Positions 26,545-36,402 of a stretch of DNA of 64,000 bases are shown piece by piece. Below the pieces are notes generated by a model that saw nothing but the letters and a program-made list of their open reading frames with translations, did no database searches and was not told the DNA's origin. Source of the DNA: Andalucia godoyi (lineage: Eukaryota; Discoba; Jakobea; Jakobida; Andaluciidae); assembly GCA_009859145.1 (NCBI GenBank), contig VRVR01000042.1, positions 62,001 through 126,000 on the forward strand, in the 5' to 3' direction. The stretch's first letter is position 1. Each line of letters starts with the position of its first letter. The position numbers and the translations under genes are program-made.

Positions 26545-26861
26545 CAGCTTCCCAGTTTTGTACAAAATCACACACTGTAAAGATGATCTTGCTTGTTTGT
26601 TTTTTGTTTTGTTTCGCCAGAAAAGAAAAGGAAGGGGGGGGGGGGGGGGGACGGCCCACACAACAGACCAAGAACAAGGCATTGAGAGTTTATATAAGAA
26701 GAGAAGAGATCGCAGCAACAAAGCAAGACAAAAAAACAGGGAAACAAAAAGAGAAAACGGAGGACAAAAAGATCTATGTGGTAATTCAAAAGCACTGCAA
26801 AATCCTAGACAGAAGAAAAAGAAAAGGACATGCAGAAACAGCAGATTTTTTGGACTTCGGT
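26545..26861. other. Intergenic with 17-bp G run
   Basis: Contains a run of 17 consecutive G at 26634-26650, then an A-rich stretch. No gene seen. Confidence 0.6.
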
Positions 26862-27071
26862 TTAGTGCGCATGTGTATGGTCCTTCTGCGCAGCCTGCTG
26901 TTCATTCTTGAGTTTTTCTAATTGCTTCTTGTGGTGCAAACACTCGAAATAATCCTCGCGGAGAGCAGCACACGGACCGATCGAGTTGTTCTTTGACATG
27001 CATTCGCTGAACGTCATCCACGCGGTGTAGCACCGGCCCTGTGTTCCCTTGACTCCGAATCCAGAAGACAT
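26862..27071 (-). CDS. NDUFS5: Mitochondrial complex I subunit NDUFS5 (15 kDa, twin CX9C)
   Basis: 69 residues from the ATG of MSSGFGVKG; the open frame upstream has no nearer ATG. Four cysteines form a twin CX9C pattern: C14-x9-C24 and C34-x9-C44. The flanking sequence RCYTAWMTFSECM and LREDYFECLHHKKQLEK matches the conserved NDUFS5 signature (DYxECLHHxKE). NDUFS5 is an accessory subunit on the intermembrane-space side of respiratory complex I, imported and oxidised by the MIA40 pathway, so no cleavable presequence is expected and none is seen. It shows that the organism has an aerobic mitochondrion. Divergently transcribed from SERINC. Confidence 0.92.
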   Translation of the reverse strand: MSSGFGVKGTQGRCYTAWMTFSECMSKNNSIGPCAALREDYFECLHHKKQLEKLKNEQQAAQKDHTHAH

Positions 27072-27541
27072 GCTTGATCTTGAAGATTGAGAAACGCCCA
27101 GATAGATATGTCCCTTTCTGCACAAATCCAATGTCGACGACGCTAGACGGCGAGTGTGCGTTTTTTCTGGGTCTGTTTTTTGTGGGTTTTTTTTTTTAAA
27201 AATAAATTGTGAAGGACGACGCCTTATGTTGTTTTTTTCAGTCGCTGGCTTTTTGCTGCACCCCTCTCCCACACAGCAGCATCAAAGAATCAAAACGAGG
27301 AGTGGGGGGAGCTGACTACAGTCCGTTTTCTCTTTATGCTGGATTGCCGCACGATCGGCAGATTCGACACTTCCAGTGGGGTTGGGGAAGTTGGGGCGAT
27401 AAGGATGTGACAACTCGCACACACACGCAACACACACACAAATACACAAACAACAAGTCACGCAACAGCAACCACCCGGGTTCGAGACGGAATCTCCGAA
27501 GAAAGACAAGCGAAAACTCGGCTGTTTTGTTTACTCCTCTG
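27072..27541. promoter_or_regulatory. Divergent promoter region NDUFS5/SERINC
   Basis: 470 bp between divergent genes, with a T-run near 27181-27198 (minus-strand side) and a CA-rich tract at about 27417-27452 upstream of SERINC. No gene seen. Confidence 0.45.
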
Positions 27542-28801
27542 ATGAACAAGCCTCTGATGTCAGAATCCAGTGTACCAAAGGATCGAAGCGCAACTGCAGT
27601 AGGATCGAGCGCAGCTGCGTCCCCCACACTCCCTCCATCTCGAACACAGCCAAACAGTGGAAATCTCGGAACAGCTGCGGATCCACCGACACGAAAGCGA
27701 GACCGAGCGACACCGGCGTTTGCAAAGTCATCCTTCTTTTTGTTGTTTGCCATTGGTGTCATCCTGTGTATAGTCGCAAAATCCAATGCTTTTTCATTTC
27801 TGAGCAGCGTTCCTGCCATGGATTCGTGCAATGACGACGGTTGTCGTGGGTTATTTGCAGTGTTTCGCATATGTTGGGCAATGTTCATTTTCTTCGCAGT
27901 GCATTTGATTCTCACTCTCATGTTCAAAACGAGCCCAGAGTTCAAAGTCAGTGTCCAAAGGGACTGGTGGTTTTTCAAGATCATCTTCTTCTTTGGGTTG
28001 ATTGTCGCTGCGTTTTTCATCCGGAATGGCGTGTTTGTCGGATTTGCATATCTGTTCTTGATTCTCGGTGCTTTGTTTGTGGTGATGCAAGTTCTTATTC
28101 TTATTGACTTTGCCTATGACTGGAACGACTCGTGGGTGAAAAAAGAGAAGAATTCATATCTCGCAGGTCTTCTGGCGGTTTCTCTGCTCTTGTTTGTGGC
28201 GGGCCTGGTGGTTGTCGGTTTCATGTATTACTGGTTCACAACAGATGGAGCTTGCCACCTCAATAAGTTCTTCATCTCCATGACCTTGATTTTCGGAGTG
28301 GTTACCACAATATTGTCTCTTAGAGTCAAGCACGGAGCTCTGCTGCCTTGTGCGGTCGTGTTTGCTACCACAGTTTACTGGACGTGGTCTGCTATATTTT
28401 CTGAGCCTTCGTCTAGTGGCTGCAACTCGCTGCGAGGGTCTTCCAGATTTGAAACAGCGCAAATTGTTATTTCCGTCACTCTTGCGTGTTTGTCGATGGT
28501 TTACACAGTGATGAGAACCACTTCGCAAACGCAGGCGTTCTCCACCGAAAAGCCCGAGGAAGAGGAGCTCAAGAAGGAAAAATACTGGCTGTTTCATACG
28601 ATCATGGTCGTGGCCTCTGGCTACTGTTCAGCAGCATTTTCGAATTGGTCTTTTGACGGGTCGACAGACGTATCGTCCATTGATGAAGGTTGGGTGTCGA
28701 CGGGTATAAAGATTGCTGCTACGTGGCTGGCGGCGCTTCTTTATATCTGGTCATTGATTGCACCGTATGTCTTCAAGAATCGCGATTTTGGTTGGGACTA
28801 G
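27542..28801 (+). CDS. SERINC/TMS1 family multi-pass membrane protein
   Basis: 419 residues from the first ATG. About ten membrane segments start near residue 65. Family hallmarks: a Cys-containing first luminal loop (MDSCNDDGCRGLFAVFRICWAMFIFFAVHLILTLMF), RDWWFFKIIFFFGLIVAAFFIRNGVF, LILIDFAYDWNDSWVKKE and the C-terminal TGIKIAATWLAALLYIWSLIAPYVFKNRDF. SERINC proteins are ER/plasma-membrane proteins linked to serine incorporation into lipids and to lipid scrambling. Unlike most members, the N-terminus before TM1 is polar and Ser/Pro/Thr-rich and lacks the usual membrane segment and CCxxxxC-type cysteines, making the protein shorter than the typical 450-470. Confidence 0.93.
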   Translation: MNKPLMSESSVPKDRSATAVGSSAAASPTLPPSRTQPNSGNLGTAADPPTRKRDRATPAFAKSSFFLLFAIGVILCIVAKSNAFSFLSSVPAMDSCNDDGCRGLFAVFRICWAMFIFFAVHLILTLMFKTSPEFKVSVQRDWWFFKIIFFFGLIVAAFFIRNGVFVGFAYLFLILGALFVVMQVLILIDFAYDWNDSWVKKEKNSYLAGLLAVSLLLFVAGLVVVGFMYYWFTTDGACHLNKFFISMTLIFGVVTTILSLRVKHGALLPCAVVFATTVYWTWSAIFSEPSSSGCNSLRGSSRFETAQIVISVTLACLSMVYTVMRTTSQTQAFSTEKPEEEELKKEKYWLFHTIMVVASGYCSAAFSNWSFDGSTDVSSIDEGWVSTGIKIAATWLAALLYIWSLIAPYVFKNRDFGWD

Positions 28802-28961
28802 ACTGATCAGCCAATTCGTGGACTACAATTTACTACAGATCGAATCCTGAACATTGTCCGACGGAGGATGTTGCAAGAAGGAGTGGGAGAGACAGAAACG
28901 AAATAAACAGCGAAATATTGATACAAGAAAAAAGAAAAGAAGAAGAAGAAGAAGAAGAAAA

Positions 28962-30842
28962 TTAAGGGGAAAGCTTCTTTTGCAAGTCCTTGGAAGGGCT
29001 TGAGTGGCGCATGACAAATGCTTCGCGCTTCGAGAAATCACGCTGCTTGGACCAAGCATCAGTCAACGTTTGAGTGGTCAGTTCCTTTTTCCTACGGACT
29101 TCTTCCCTCTCGGCTAACAATTCGCGACGAGCTCGTTCTGTCGCTTCTGCCTGGAACTTGCGCTCTGCTTCCATCTCCTGTCGCTTCAGGAGTTCGCGTT
29201 CAGACATTTGTTCGTCAAGACGATCACGGAAAGCAGCCTTGTTCCGGTGATCCTGCTCGCGGGTAAGGTAGGATTCTGGTCGAGGAAAGGGGGCATCCAC
29301 TGGAGCTCGAACAAAGTCAGTTTCGCGCTCTTTACGAGACTTTGCTTCCTCCATCTGTTTCTGCAGCATCCTTCGCATTTCGGCCATCTCCATGCGGTGT
29401 TCCTCTCTATGAATTTGCTCCAGTTTCTTGGCGTTGACCACTTGCGCATCAAACTCCAATTGCCGAGCATCCTCGGCAGACCGACGAACTTCGAGATCGC
29501 GGCGGTATCGATCAGCGGCATCTGCCATAGCATTTTGCAATCTCGCTCCTGGCGGCATGTTGATTGCATTGAAAGCAACATCAGGCGATGCCGTCAGAAA
29601 CTTGTAGGACTCTGGAGATGTTGGCATTGCACCCAGCGTCGCGTCCAACGAAGCATGTGGAGAATCAATATCTGCACGGTGAGATTGCACTAGGTTTTCA
29701 GCAGCATGCTGGACATCGAAGAGAGAATCGCGCGTGCCCTTGTATTTTGCATACCGTACGGCGCTGCGCCGCAGCTGTTCATTCTTCTCGATAATTTCTC
29801 GGCGCGGATCATCAGCAGCAAGTTCATCAATGTAAGAGACTTCCGGTTTTTTCAAAGGTCGCTGGTTCGCAATGTTTCCGCCGTCAAAAGCTCCTTCAAC
29901 CAACATGGAGTTGGAATGAGAAGTCGCGTCGCGATAGCCAAGGCGCGCAGGAACAGTCTTTGGGCTCAATGTGGCCGATTCTAATCCGAACAACACAGAA
30001 GGTGACATGGCAGAGGCCGACAATGGACGGTCGGCTGTTGCTGAAAAAGGCATCGGAGAAACAATTGACGGAGTGTTAAGACGGTTCGGCGACACTGGTC
30101 GGAACTTGGACGTCGGTGCTGAAAGCGTGCCATGGCTAGACGAGAGTGCTCGTGTCTCTTGTTCAATTTCTGTCAACGAACCCACAACATGTCCATTTTG
30201 CGCAACTGCAGGGGGTGCGGCTGGAGAGGCAGTTGAAGAGTGCTCAATCTTCATGACCTGCACATTTGAAGACTTGTGGTTCTTCGAAAAATGGAAGTGC
30301 AAAATCTTCTTGTCAGACAATAAGCGACCAAAACCAAAAGAGACATCCACGGCAAAACCAGTGCCAATGGCAACTCCCAGTTGATCCACGAGGTGCTTGA
30401 TAACATTCTGCACCCACTCCTTTCGCGCTTGCATATTCTGGACGATAATCGACACATTCACCTCCACTGTCGAGACCAACTGCCTGTTCGCAGACTTTTG
30501 CGAAGTTCTGATATCGTTTGCTCGAAGAAAGATGTCTGCAGGAACAAACATCGGAACATGAGTTTCTTGAACACCCAACGTACCCAAATCACGACGGTCC
30601 ACACGCAGCGTAAACTTCCCAAATCCAGCAATGCTCGTTCCTTTCAAGGCAGCATAGTTCTGGGAAATCTGATCACAGATTGCATTGAACACAGACTCGA
30701 TAAATGACAGCGGCAAAGGATGGTGAAGTCTGGACAAACGACGTTCACAGTCAGCAAGCAGCTGCCCAACAGCGTACGCTGACGAAGCGGATCGCGGTGG
30801 AGGGCTGCCCGGAGTTAAAGGCGTCTGTGGAATTGACGACAT
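28962..30842 (-). CDS. CCDC81-like protein (HU domains plus coiled coil)
   Basis: 626 residues from the ATG of MSSIPQTP. Residues about 20-110 and 105-195 resemble the two eukaryotic HU domains of CCDC81, with AGFGKFTLRVD and FGRLLSDKKILHFHFSKN as the beta-arm elements. A Ser/Pro-rich linker follows, then about 200 residues of strongly charged coiled coil (Glu/Arg/Lys-rich, ERELLKRQEMEAERKFQAEA) to the end. CCDC81 relatives are centrosomal or basal-body proteins, suggesting a centriole-bearing or flagellated organism. Function is inferred from family. An (AAG)n tract lies just past its 3' end at 28934-28960. Confidence 0.85.
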   Translation of the reverse strand: MSSIPQTPLTPGSPPPRSASSAYAVGQLLADCERRLSRLHHPLPLSFIESVFNAICDQISQNYAALKGTSIAGFGKFTLRVDRRDLGTLGVQETHVPMFVPADIFLRANDIRTSQKSANRQLVSTVEVNVSIIVQNMQARKEWVQNVIKHLVDQLGVAIGTGFAVDVSFGFGRLLSDKKILHFHFSKNHKSSNVQVMKIEHSSTASPAAPPAVAQNGHVVGSLTEIEQETRALSSSHGTLSAPTSKFRPVSPNRLNTPSIVSPMPFSATADRPLSASAMSPSVLFGLESATLSPKTVPARLGYRDATSHSNSMLVEGAFDGGNIANQRPLKKPEVSYIDELAADDPRREIIEKNEQLRRSAVRYAKYKGTRDSLFDVQHAAENLVQSHRADIDSPHASLDATLGAMPTSPESYKFLTASPDVAFNAINMPPGARLQNAMADAADRYRRDLEVRRSAEDARQLEFDAQVVNAKKLEQIHREEHRMEMAEMRRMLQKQMEEAKSRKERETDFVRAPVDAPFPRPESYLTREQDHRNKAAFRDRLDEQMSERELLKRQEMEAERKFQAEATERARRELLAEREEVRRKKELTTQTLTDAWSKQRDFSKREAFVMRHSSPSKDLQKKLSP

Positions 30843-31103
30843 GAAGAAATTCGAAGTTCTAAACGGGCGGTCTTCCGAATAGAAAACGGAGAAAGGGCGA
30901 AAGATCAGAAGACGTGAAGAAATCAACAACCAACAAGAAAATTGACAACCCCCGAAAAGGCATTCTGGTACGGATTTACGGAATTCGACGGTTGCATTGA
31001 GGAATGACAGGGCTGACAGAGAGACTGACTGCCACACGGCGGAGCACTCAACTAGGTTCAGAACTCAATTTGCATTGCATTGTTGCGAACCGGAAGTTGC
31101 GGA

Positions 31104-31152
31104 AGTTTCGTTTCGTTTGGTTTGGTTTGGTTTGGTTTGGTTTGGTTTGGTT
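31104..31152 (+). repeat. (GGTTT)n pentanucleotide repeat
   Basis: At least seven tandem GGTTT units followed by a G run. It lies between the 5' end of the CCDC81-like gene and the 3' end of the next minus-strand gene. Confidence 0.9.
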
Positions 31153-31198
31153 GGGGGGGACAACAAACGACATCGACCACATCTTCGAAAAATGTTTA

Positions 31199-32257
31199 CT
31201 ATGTCAGATGAATGCGCAAACCAGCTGCCGTGAGCTTCCCACTTTCATAACGATTGCACACATGCTGTCCGACTCGCGCCCACTGCTCATGCGAGACAAG
31301 ACCTTCCTGCACCACATCGACATCAAGATCGCTGAGATCCCCGGATTCCAAATCCTGTCTTCTAGATTCAATCTCGCGATCAATGAATTTTCTGCAGGAT
31401 CGGGCCAAGCGACTTAGACAGAGCAACTCGTTCACTTCCTTCGCTTTCTCCGCAGATTCTGGAGAATCCGGTGGAATGCATAGCCCACCGTCTGGAAAAC
31501 AAGAAGCGGTGGTGGATGCGCTGGAAGGACCTGCCGAATGAAGCGCGGGAGAGTGCGCATCGCCATTCTCAATCTGCTGTGCTGACAGTGTCTCGACAGC
31601 TGCAGCAACCGCGTCGAGACCATGAAACAGATCCTCCATTGCGTTTTTCTTCTTTGGCAGTTTGTTTTTCCTTGAATTTGGGTGTTTGGGTACTGATGGA
31701 CGTGGAATGGCAGAAATGAACGGAGGCACTGGCTCCGTAGGCATCGGGAAATCGTCGACTACTAGCGAATCCTCCTTGACTGGGGGACCGGTTGCGACGG
31801 ACACGGCATCTGCCTCACCCCAGTCCGGAATTCCATTATGAGCCACAGTTGCTCTTCGGACGTTGGCCTCAAAATAAAATAGTTCTTCAGAAGGTATTGT
31901 CCAGCCATTTCGTTGCACCTGAGCAGTAATCATAGCGAAAATACTGCGCACATGCTGGTATCTCTGCACAGCATTGTCACCGAATATCCGAGAATGTGAT
32001 TTTCCAGGGACGTACCATTTCCCAAGTCCAGAACGTCTATAGATCACTCCATCTCGGGTGATAAATATCCATCCCTTTGGACGTTCTGCCTCCAGCCAGC
32101 CTGGAAGAACAACTGGATCCGTCGTTATCACTCGCCTGTACAGTCTATTTTCCGGAGTATTCAAAAAGGTTCCAGCAGGGGAAGCAGCGCATTGATCATC
32201 AACCAGGTCGTCATTCCCTGCCTGAAGGAGTGAATTCGGCTTCCACTCCCGATGCAT
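31199..32257 (-). CDS. Protein of unknown function
   Basis: 352 residues starting at an ATG. Residues about 40-155 look like a compact globular domain rich in aromatic and basic residues (RPKGWIFITRDGVIYRRSGLGKWYVPGKS, RNGWTIPSEELFYFEANVRRATVAHNGIPDWG). A basic linker (HPNSRKNKLPKKKN, a possible nuclear localisation signal) and an acidic region follow. The C-terminus is helical and charged. I do not recognise the domain. No signal peptide or membrane span. A nuclear protein is possible but only inferred from the basic linker. Confidence 0.75.
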   Translation of the reverse strand: MHREWKPNSLLQAGNDDLVDDQCAASPAGTFLNTPENRLYRRVITTDPVVLPGWLEAERPKGWIFITRDGVIYRRSGLGKWYVPGKSHSRIFGDNAVQRYQHVRSIFAMITAQVQRNGWTIPSEELFYFEANVRRATVAHNGIPDWGEADAVSVATGPPVKEDSLVVDDFPMPTEPVPPFISAIPRPSVPKHPNSRKNKLPKKKNAMEDLFHGLDAVAAAVETLSAQQIENGDAHSPALHSAGPSSASTTASCFPDGGLCIPPDSPESAEKAKEVNELLCLSRLARSCRKFIDREIESRRQDLESGDLSDLDVDVVQEGLVSHEQWARVGQHVCNRYESGKLTAAGLRIHLT

Positions 32258-32698
32258 GTAGGCTGCGCTGAGGTACCTGCCGTGCGTCCACGCTTAGCAG
32301 AAAAAACAACGCTGGTTTCCAAAGAACGTCAGGACGTTCGCAGGGCTTCCTTTACAGCTGGCCGGAAAGGAGGGCCAGCTGCCGTTGGGCAGGTTGCATC
32401 AAGCATCACGTTCGCCGGATCAGCTCAGGAAAAAAAAAACGCCAATAAACGGTGGAAGCTTTCACAGACAGAGGAATTCCCCAGGAATTCTTGACCACGG
32501 ATGGAGTGTACGGGGTAAGTGTACGCGGAGAATATCGCTGTTCCGTGGCCTCGAAGATTTGACCTTGGCGCACCCCAACGCCACCGTTGTTTCTCCTGCT
32601 CTTCACTTCTCTTGTTCATTTGCTTTTTCTTTCTGTTCTCTCTTTTTCTCTTTTCCGTTTTCCTCATTTCTTCGTTTCTCTTCTCACATTTCCAAACA
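32258..32698. promoter_or_regulatory. Promoter and pyrimidine-rich leader of cathepsin gene
   Basis: 440 bp between divergent genes. The last 110 bp (about 32585-32694) are strongly pyrimidine-rich and end ACAAACAATG-like around the start, as in other highly expressed genes of this window. No gene seen. Confidence 0.5.
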
Positions 32699-33712
32699 AT
32701 GAAGGTCCTGTTCATCGCCTGCGTTGCGGCTCTCATTGCCTGCGCCGTTGCCTCCTCGCTCTCCGACCATGAGGCCGAGTTCCTGTTCAACCAGTGGGCT
32801 GCCAAGCACAGCAAGGAGTACAAGTCCTTGTCTGAGCGTGCATACCGCCAGCGGGTTTTCCGTAAGAACATGGATTTCATCGTTTCCGAGAATGCCAAGG
32901 GTAACTCGTACTCTCTTGCCATGAACGAGTTCGGTGACATGACCAACGTCGAGTTCCGCGCCAAGTTCACTGCACCCCTCAAGAACACCCCCAACATGTT
33001 TGCCAACGCCGCTGGACTCCACAAGTACAACGGAGAGGCGCTCCCGACTTCTGTTGACTGGGTTGCAGCCGGAAAGGTCAACCCCGTCAAGAACCAGCAG
33101 CAGTGCGGATCCTGCTGGGCGTTCTCTGCAACTTGCGCCATCGAGTCTGCGTGGGCCATTGCCAAGAACCAGCTTGTCTCGCTCTCTGAGCAGCAGCTTG
33201 TCGACTGCTCTGCAAAGTACGGTAACTCTGGATGCGAAGGTGGACTTATGTCTCAGGCTTTCGAGTACGTCATTGCAAATGGAGGACAGGACAAGGAGTC
33301 CACTTATCCGTACAGAGCCACTGACGGATCTTGCAAGTTCAAGTCGGCCAACATCGGAGCCAAGATCACTTCGTATGTTAACGTCACTGCAAACTCGAAT
33401 GCTGACATGATGTCCGCTGTTGCAAAGGGACCCGTTTCCATTGCCATCTATGCTGCTGGAACTTCTTTCCAGTTCTACTCGGAGGGTGTCTACTCGGACC
33501 CGTCGTGCTTGGAAGACATTTCCGACCTTGATCACGGAGTTGTTGTTGTTGGATATGGTCTTTCGGACAACAACAAGCCGTACTGGAAGGTTCGTAACTC
33601 CTGGGGTCAGTCTTGGGGACAGTCTGGATATATCTATATGGCCCGTGGTACTGGAGCATCTGACTCCAACACCTGCGGACTCCTTGATATTCCGTCCTAC
33701 CCTGTCGTTTAA
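32699..33712 (+). CDS. Cathepsin L-like cysteine protease precursor (C1A)
   Basis: 337 residues, the usual length. Signal peptide 1-18 (MKVLFIACVAALIACAVA). I29 propeptide with ERFNIN-type helix (ERAYRQRVFRKNMDFI) and NEFGDMTN. The mature enzyme starts near LPTSVDW at about 113. Catalytic Cys in QQCGSCWAFSA, LSEQQLVDCS, GCEGGLMSQAFEYV, catalytic His in LDHGVVVVGYG and Asn in NSWGQSWG. Papain-family endopeptidase of lysosome/food vacuole, or secreted. Codon use is more C/G-ending than in neighbours, consistent with high expression. Confidence 0.97.
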   Translation: MKVLFIACVAALIACAVASSLSDHEAEFLFNQWAAKHSKEYKSLSERAYRQRVFRKNMDFIVSENAKGNSYSLAMNEFGDMTNVEFRAKFTAPLKNTPNMFANAAGLHKYNGEALPTSVDWVAAGKVNPVKNQQQCGSCWAFSATCAIESAWAIAKNQLVSLSEQQLVDCSAKYGNSGCEGGLMSQAFEYVIANGGQDKESTYPYRATDGSCKFKSANIGAKITSYVNVTANSNADMMSAVAKGPVSIAIYAAGTSFQFYSEGVYSDPSCLEDISDLDHGVVVVGYGLSDNNKPYWKVRNSWGQSWGQSGYIYMARGTGASDSNTCGLLDIPSYPVV

Positions 33713-36402
33713 GTTTGGAATGTCTGTTCCGTCCGTTGAATCGGCGTAAATTTGCTCGACTATATATCCACCCTTACTTTTCCTGATTATTTAATTATTA
33801 TTATTGTTCTTTTTGATAAAAACAATATTCTCTTATTCTTACAAATTTGCTGCGCAATCGGTGTCGTCAAGACCGAAAAGTCATAAAAAGTGTAAGACAA
33901 GAACAGGCGCAGTCCACTTGCACGGCGTTTCAAAGCGATTTGAGCCATTTGAGAGAGACACACATGCACATGATCCAGATCAATACCCGACCGATACACA
34001 GCATCGCAAACGCAACGGAGCAGGGTACACGCGCTCAGCACAGGACGGGTGTGAACCACAGAGGAGCGCGAAACGCTGAGAATGCACGTCTGGCATTCCG
34101 GGCAAGATACAGACATCATAGAGCATACAGATGAACTCGAGAGTTTAGACATGGAGGTGGGGGGTGGGAGCAATATGTCATTCCAAAAAACAATCGGAAG
34201 ACATAAAACGGCCCAATAACTGTCCATTTTGAAAGCATGATTTGCTGAACATCGGTTTTCATCCGTTTGAGCTGTCTCAGATAATTGGAGGAGATACTAA
34301 ATCTGCCTTTGCCGCAAGAAACTCGCTGGTGAATACCGAGGAACACCTATGCTGAATCACCGTCCGCAAGGTCGTTCAGAGACAACCGGAGCTCGGGAAT
34401 ACCGGCCAATCTAAAAGAGGTCGCAACAGGGCATTCCAGGCACACACATGCACTCCTGGCAGCTGCGTGGTCCTCGAAGGGAACCTCATTGACAAGAATG
34501 TGCAACAGCAAATCGGGAAGCGATTAAAAATCACGAAACTAGTCTGCAAACGCGGATCGGAGAACACCATCTGGAAGCTGCAGCGGTGGTTCTGTTCAAA
34601 ACGTCGGTAACTGAAGGTGTACGAAAACTGACACATTGTACTTGCGACTGCTGCAAACCGCAATAAGTGCATCTGCTCTTCTAAACCATGCTGCCGACGG
34701 ACTGCGGTGGGTAGATTTGTCAGAAAGCTTGTCAGAGGGAAGCAATGAATTGACGTTCTCTTGAAACCCCCGGGACTGTCTGCAACTGTGGCGTGCAAGG
34801 AACACTCTTAAAAATCAGCATAAGGCTGTCGACGATTCTTGCCTTGTTAGAATAACTCAGTACAGTCTTATATCCAAATCTGTCAGATATTAGTGCATTT
34901 AGCTTTACGTCGCAAATTTTCCCTGCGGTGTTTGGCAAATGGTTACAGGAATATGTTAGGTATCAAATGGAAAAACATTCTCATATCATGGGTGATTACC
35001 TTTCAGGATGAAACAAACCAGATCCCAGGTTGATTACGCAAAAACACCTCCGGAAAGAAATAAAATGTAAAGCAAAGTGCTTTCCTATCCTGAAAGAAAT
35101 AGCTGCAACGCAGACATCACATGGACATATTCTGACAGGTTGCAGGTAACTCACCGAACAGAGAGCGTCTTGACCACCGTTCGTGGATCAGTAAGATTTG
35201 AATGCGAGTCTGTGGCTTCTGACATGGCGATTCTCCAAAACTACTCTCTTGTCGCCTCTCCGTCTCACAACCTCATCAGTTGAAAAATTGGTAAGCTTAC
35301 TTTATCCAGTGTTATCCATCGTCCGGCGGAGTCTCCGAACAAACATCCTCAGTGGTCTCCACTTGTCACGAATTGTCTGATTATTCAGAAAAGATATCGT
35401 TTGCATTCATCTGCGATGTATGGTATTTGAGTCATCATGCTGTTTTGCACAAAGAGAGCGCAAGCGCCGGGTTCCACACCTCTAGCTTTCGTCGAGCTGC
35501 TCGCTGAGTGTGCAATTCTGAATGTGTGTTTCCGCATGAATCTGAGCTGTTCACTCTTTTTGCGTGAAGAGAGTTTTGTCTTCTTGTGGAACACCACCAG
35601 CCAAAATCTCGTCACTGCGTGCCTGTTGTGCCGCGTAATCAGCATTTCTTGATTTCTGCTTCTTTCGGATTCCCCCCTTTTTAGGAATTGTTTCGTGATC
35701 ATGTTCGAGTTTCATTTTCCCGCCGGCATCTGAAGTCCAGCCTCCAGCCAGTCAGTTTCTCTTGGTGGTAATGCACGTTGAGGCACTCCACGGCTGAGTA
35801 TTCGATCTTCTGCTACAGAAAGACGTGTCGTGTTTTTAATGCTTCTGGACTACTCTTCATCTGTCCTTCTCATTCCTTTTCCTTTCGGTTTCTCCTTTGA
35901 ACGTCATTGTTTTTGGCTTTACAATGTTGTTTTCTCCCGCCCCCATCATGTACTGTTTTGCATTGATATGCCGAAAATCTCGAATGTCGCGCCTTGAACG
36001 TTGCAGCTCATGCATGGAGGGAAGTGACTCAGGCGCTGCCCGTTCCTAACCAATCGTTTGTGCACGATGTCGCGGTTTTTTGTTTGTTGACGAAGCATTG
36101 CGCAATGTTTCTCTCGTTTGCAGAAAATCAGGATGGGCAGTTCTCTTTTGGGTGTTATTACCACTTCCGGAGTTCGTCAGTTCTGTAATGGAGGGGGGGG
36201 GGGGTGTTCCGGTTCGATGTGTTGTTGTTCTTTGGGGGTTTTTGCGAATCGGATGTCCGTCCCTGCCGTACTTGTCAACCCGTTGTCGACATGTGTCTAT
36301 CTGTGATTCTCTTCATTTCTTTTTGAGCCAACAAAAAATAAATAAATCACAGCCAGGTTTGTGGAAATAGATCGGCTTTCTCACAAGCAAGGTTGGCAAC
36401 GC
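33713..36402. other. Gene-poor region of 2.7 kb
   Basis: No supported gene. Candidate frames: a 146-residue ATG-initiated minus ORF (33787-34227) with a CPEC-x-x-C patch, a 140-residue minus ORF (34376-34798), fragments on the minus strand at 34732-34938 and 34116-34346, and short plus frames (35437-35652). Some read protein-like (for example QIGKRLKITKLVCKRGS on plus near 34510-34560), but lengths are near what chance gives. No transposase or RT motif was recognised. A 12-bp G run lies at 36193-36204. A decayed gene or element is possible. Confidence 0.4.

Noticed and set aside
33787-34227. 146-residue ATG-initiated minus-strand ORF with CPEC-x-x-C
   Set aside because: No domain is recognisable, and an opening of this length is not rare by chance at this composition.
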